From Streptomyces stelliscabiei (GTDB taxonomy: Bacteria; Actinomycetota; Actinomycetes; Streptomycetales; Streptomycetaceae), in NCBI RefSeq assembly GCF_014873495.1, contig NZ_JADBGF010000001.1:2046001-2110000 (forward strand): DNA of 64,000 bases, read 5' to 3'. Both the position numbers and the translations under genes were made by a program. Each line of letters opens with the position of its first letter. Position 1 is the stretch's first letter. Below the pieces are notes generated by a model. That model saw only the letters and a program-made list of their open reading frames with translations, did not search any database and was not told where the DNA came from. Of this stretch, positions 61,190-64,000 are shown in pieces.

Positions 61190-62089
61190 TCAGCCCTTCA
61201 GTCCCGAGGTGGCCATGCCGTCGATCAGGTAGCGCTGGAAGGCGAGGAAGAAGGCGAGCACCGGCAGCAGCGCCACCAGCGACATCGCGATCATGCCGCC
61301 GTAGTTGGCGACCCCGTCCTGGTCCACGAACATCTTCAGCCCGAGCGAGACCGTGTACTTGTCGGGCTCGTTCAGATAGATCAGCGGGCCCATGAAGTCG
61401 TTCCAGGAGTTGATGAACGTGAAGATCGCGCTGGTGATGAGCGCGGGCCGGCACAGCGGCAGCACGATCGACCAGTAGATCCGGAAGTGCCCGCAGCCGT
61501 CGAGCCGCGCCGCCTCGTCGAGCTCCTTGGGCAGGTTCCGCATGAACTGCACCATCAGGAAGACGAAGAACGCCTCCGTGGCCAGGTACTTCGGCAGCAG
61601 CAGCGGGGTGTAGGTGTTGATCAGTTCCATGTTGCGGAACAGCACGTACTGCGGGATCAGCAACACGTGGTACGGCAGCAGGAGTGTGCCGATCATCAGC
61701 GTGAAGAGCAGATTGCGTCCGGCGAACTTGATCTTCGAGAAGGCGTAGGCCGTCAGCGAGCAGGACACCAGGATCCCGACCACCGAACCCACGGCGAGCG
61801 TGAGCGAGTTGAGGAAGAAGGTCGAGATCGGGATGTCGGCGATGCCGTCGGAGAGCCGGGTGTAGTTCGCGATGATCGGATCGCTCGGCAGCAGGTCCAG
61901 ACTGCCGACGATGTCCTCGCTCTTCTTGAACGAGCCGCCGACGACCCAGATCACCGGGTAGAGGATCACCGCGAGGATCGCGAGCGACCCGATGTGCCAG
62001 GCGAGCGAGCCGGGGAGCCTGCGACGCAGGGCACCCGTTCTCGCGGAGGGTCCCGGGGCCGGGGTGATCTCGGTGGCCTGTGCGCTCAT
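61190..62089 (-). CDS. CUT1-family sugar ABC transporter permease (MalG/YesQ-like)
   Basis: A 299-residue permease with six membrane segments. The ABC-interaction (EAA) loop is ELDEAARLDGCGHFRIYWSI, and FTFINSWNDFMGPLIYL is typical of MalG-type subunits. It imports an oligosaccharide together with the partner permease and solute-binding protein. The ATG (62087-62089) overlaps the partner's stop by one base as TGATG. No ATPase gene is present here; in Streptomyces such CUT1 systems often share the MsiK ATPase encoded elsewhere. Confidence 0.94.
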   Translation of the reverse strand: MSAQATEITPAPGPSARTGALRRRLPGSLAWHIGSLAILAVILYPVIWVVGGSFKKSEDIVGSLDLLPSDPIIANYTRLSDGIADIPISTFFLNSLTLAVGSVVGILVSCSLTAYAFSKIKFAGRNLLFTLMIGTLLLPYHVLLIPQYVLFRNMELINTYTPLLLPKYLATEAFFVFLMVQFMRNLPKELDEAARLDGCGHFRIYWSIVLPLCRPALITSAIFTFINSWNDFMGPLIYLNEPDKYTVSLGLKMFVDQDGVANYGGMIAMSLVALLPVLAFFLAFQRYLIDGMATSGLKG

Positions 62090-63087
62090 CAGGCACCCTC
62101 CTCGTAGTGCACCCAGCGCTTCTGGGACCAGAACAGCACCGCCGTCACCAGGGCGACCGCGACCAGCAGCAGCCAGGCCATGGCGGAGGCCAGACCCATC
62201 CGGCTGTTCTCGAAGCCCTGGACGTACAGATAACAGGTGTAGACCATGGAGCCGTCGGCCGGACCGCAGGCATTGCCTCCGGCGCCGCCGCCGACGATGT
62301 ACGCCGAGCTGAAGATCTGGAACGAGTGGATCGTCTCCAGCAGGACGTTGAAGAAGAGGACCGGGGAGATCATCGGCAGGGTGATGTTCCAGAAGCGCCG
62401 CCAGGGGCCCGCCCCGTCGACCTCGGCGGCCTCGTACAGCTCACGCGGGACCTGCTTGAGACCGGCGAGGAAGATGACCATGGGGGCGCCGAACTGCCAG
62501 ACGGTGAGCGCCACCAGGCTGTAGATGATCATTTCCGGGTCGCCGGTCCAGCCACCGACGTCGATGCCGACGATCTGCTGCGTGCGGTCGACGATCGCGT
62601 CGTCGGAGAAGATCGCCTTCCAGACGATCGCGATGGAGACGCTGGCGCCGATCAGCGACGGCGCGTAGAAGGCGGCCCGGTAGAAGGCCTGTCCACGCCG
62701 TTTCTGGGCCAGGAGCAGCGCCACGCCGAGGGCCGCGATCAGCTTCAGGGGTGTGCCGACGACGACGTACCAGAGGGTGACCCGCACCGAGTGGCGCCAG
62801 CGCGGGTCGGCGAACATCTCGGAGAAGTTGTCGAGGCCGATCCACCTGGGCGCGTCGAACAGGTTGTAGTCGGTGAAGGCGAAGTAGAGCGAGGCGATCA
62901 TCGGGCCTGCCGTGAGCAGCAGGAAACCGGCGATCCAGGGGGACATGAAGAGATAGCCGGCCAGGTTCTCCCGGCGGCCCCGCCGCTTGAGTGCGGCGGG
63001 GCGGGGAGCCTTGGCCGGACGGTGCCGCGGCTCGGAGTCCTTGGTCAGGTCCTCCGTCGCAGGGGCGTGTGTCACGGCGGTTCCCAT
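62089..63087 (-). CDS. CUT1-family sugar ABC transporter permease (MalF/YesP-like)
   Basis: A 332-residue permease. After a basic N-terminal tail come six membrane segments (GYLFMSPWIAGFLLLTAGPMIASLYFAF first), and the EAA loop is ELYEAAEVDGAGPWRRFWNI. The insertion GGGAGGNACGPADGSMVYTCYLYV with two Cys lies before the last segment. Its ATG overlaps the solute-binding protein stop by one base, and it is followed by the MalG-like partner by another one-base overlap. Confidence 0.94.
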   Translation of the reverse strand: MGTAVTHAPATEDLTKDSEPRHRPAKAPRPAALKRRGRRENLAGYLFMSPWIAGFLLLTAGPMIASLYFAFTDYNLFDAPRWIGLDNFSEMFADPRWRHSVRVTLWYVVVGTPLKLIAALGVALLLAQKRRGQAFYRAAFYAPSLIGASVSIAIVWKAIFSDDAIVDRTQQIVGIDVGGWTGDPEMIIYSLVALTVWQFGAPMVIFLAGLKQVPRELYEAAEVDGAGPWRRFWNITLPMISPVLFFNVLLETIHSFQIFSSAYIVGGGAGGNACGPADGSMVYTCYLYVQGFENSRMGLASAMAWLLLVAVALVTAVLFWSQKRWVHYEEGA

Positions 63088-64000
63088 CAGCTGCCGAGAG
63101 CCGTCTTCGACTCGGTGAAGAACTGCTTGACGGCGTCGTCCACCGAGCGCGTGCCCAGGCCGAGTTCCTCGCCGATGCGCAGGAACGCGGCCTCACAGAT
63201 GTCCGCGCCGTTCGGGTGCGGGGTGATGGGCTCCAGGACACCGGAGGCGACGAGGGACTCCTCGTACGCGGCGATCGCCTTGTTGACCGGGTCGGTCGGC
63301 TTGAACGCGTCGTACTGGGCCTGGGTCGCCGGCACCCCGCGGTCGTATCCCATGATCTTGGCGACCTCGGGTTCGTGCACCATGAAGTCGATGAACTGGG
63401 CGACTTCCTTGGGGTGCTGGGTGCGCTTGGACGCGCTGAGCATGAGGGAGCCGAGGTACTGGCCGGTCTTCTTGCCGTCGGTGGTGGGGATGGGGGCCAG
63501 GCCGTACTCGCTCTTGCCCTCGGCGGAGTAACGGACGGTGAAGTTGTCCCAGGTGAACTCACCGGCGGCGAGTTCCGCGGCGACCGCCGACTTGGGCTTG
63601 ATCTGGGCGACCTTCTTCGGGTCGGCGTAGAGGCCCTCCTCGATGCCCTTCCTGGCCTTCGACCACCACTGCTTCAGATCCGCCTCGGTGAAGCCGAGCC
63701 CGTCCTCGGTGAAGAACGCCTTGCCGTTCTGGCGCAGGTAGAGGTCGTAGAGGTACATGACGCCGTACATGCCGCTGTCGCCGGCGCGCCCCGTCTTGTC
63801 GCGGATCTTCTTCATCCCGGCGTCGAAGTCGTCCCAGGTCCAGCCCTGCTCCGGCTTCACCCCGGACTTGGTGTAGACGGGCTTGTCGATCACCAGGGCC
63901 ATCGAGTTGGACCCGACCGGCACTCCGAGCAGCTTTCCGTCGACCTCGCCGAACTTCTCCAGGCCCGCTCTGAAACCCTCCAACGACAGGTGGCCCGCTT
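63087..64000 (-). CDS. Extracellular solute-binding protein of CUT1 transporter (N-terminus outside window)
   Basis: The C-terminal 300 or so residues of a family 1 solute-binding protein that captures the sugar outside the membrane. The frame runs open through the right edge, so signal peptide and lipobox cannot be seen; the TTG at 63983 is not the real start. Typical segments are LLGVPVGSNSMALVIDKPVY, GWTWDDFDAGMKKIRDK, FTWDNFTVRYSAEGKSEYGLAPIPT and HPKEVAQFIDFMVHEPEVAKIMG. It is the upstream gene of the binding protein-permease-permease-DUF624-PL26 array. Confidence 0.92.
   Translation of the reverse strand, partial: AGHLSLEGFRAGLEKFGEVDGKLLGVPVGSNSMALVIDKPVYTKSGVKPEQGWTWDDFDAGMKKIRDKTGRAGDSGMYGVMYLYDLYLRQNGKAFFTEDGLGFTEADLKQWWSKARKGIEEGLYADPKKVAQIKPKSAVAAELAAGEFTWDNFTVRYSAEGKSEYGLAPIPTTDGKKTGQYLGSLMLSASKRTQHPKEVAQFIDFMVHEPEVAKIMGYDRGVPATQAQYDAFKPTDPVNKAIAAYEESLVASGVLEPITPHPNGADICEAAFLRIGEELGLGTRSVDDAVKQFFTESKTALGS

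Overview
The window is very probably chromosomal DNA of a Streptomyces species. GC content is very high with strong GC3 bias, GTG and occasional TTG starts are common, genes are joined by GTGA/ATGA/TGATG overlaps, and the developmental regulator bldD sits between the pyrimidine operon and nusB-efp. Gene order from carB to thrS follows the conserved actinobacterial core chromosome (the same blocks occur in Mycobacterium). No species can be named from the sequence alone.

Layout. (1) 1-5,105, minus strand: pyrimidine operon pyrR-pyrB-pyrC-(PH-like membrane protein)-carA-carB, with a PyrR-type RNA loop just upstream of the pyrR ribosome binding site. (2) 5,324-5,824, plus: bldD with a BldD-type operator in its own promoter. 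(3) 6,042-15,188, minus: nusB, efp, a degenerate M24 peptidase, a proline-rich P-loop protein, aroB-aroK-aroC-aroE (chorismate pathway) and mltG. (4) 15,313-24,679, minus: ruvX, alaS, two small membrane proteins, rpsD, rarA, VKOR, hisS and a metallo-beta-lactamase-fold hydrolase. (5) 24,850-27,057, plus: cyclophilin and DUF349 protein. (6) 27,131-37,291, minus: relA, a small secreted protein, apt, secF-secD-yajC and ruvB-ruvA-ruvC. (7) 37,435-43,515, minus: yebC, pdxT-pdxS, a LemA-like protein, and the phosphatidylinositol mannoside genes pimA, acyltransferase and pgsA. (8) 43,797-49,458: an EF-G paralogue with altered GTPase motifs, an unrecognised membrane protein, a HIT protein and a potassium channel. 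(9) 49,500-57,604: thrS, an overlapping pair made of an unrecognised protein and a DUF4365 nuclease-fold protein, a DEDDh exonuclease, tRNA-Val(CAC), a SRPBCC protein and a large polytopic membrane protein. (10) 57,712-64,000, minus: an accessory carbohydrate locus with a PcRGLX/YetA-like Tat-exported protein, a YesL-like DUF624 protein, two CUT1 permeases and a truncated solute-binding protein, resembling rhamnogalacturonan-use genes of Bacillus.

Most of the window is housekeeping: nucleotide synthesis, aromatic and vitamin B6 synthesis, translation, protein export, Holliday junction repair, (p)ppGpp metabolism and phosphoinositide lipids. No phage, IS element, CRISPR array or biosynthetic cluster was seen. 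The least explained parts are the thrS-adjacent nuclease-fold pair, the EF-G paralogue with its neighbouring orphan membrane protein, the altered M24 peptidase, a TGAGTAC iteron group at 55.1 kb, and a dispersed hairpin-forming intergenic repeat present at five places.
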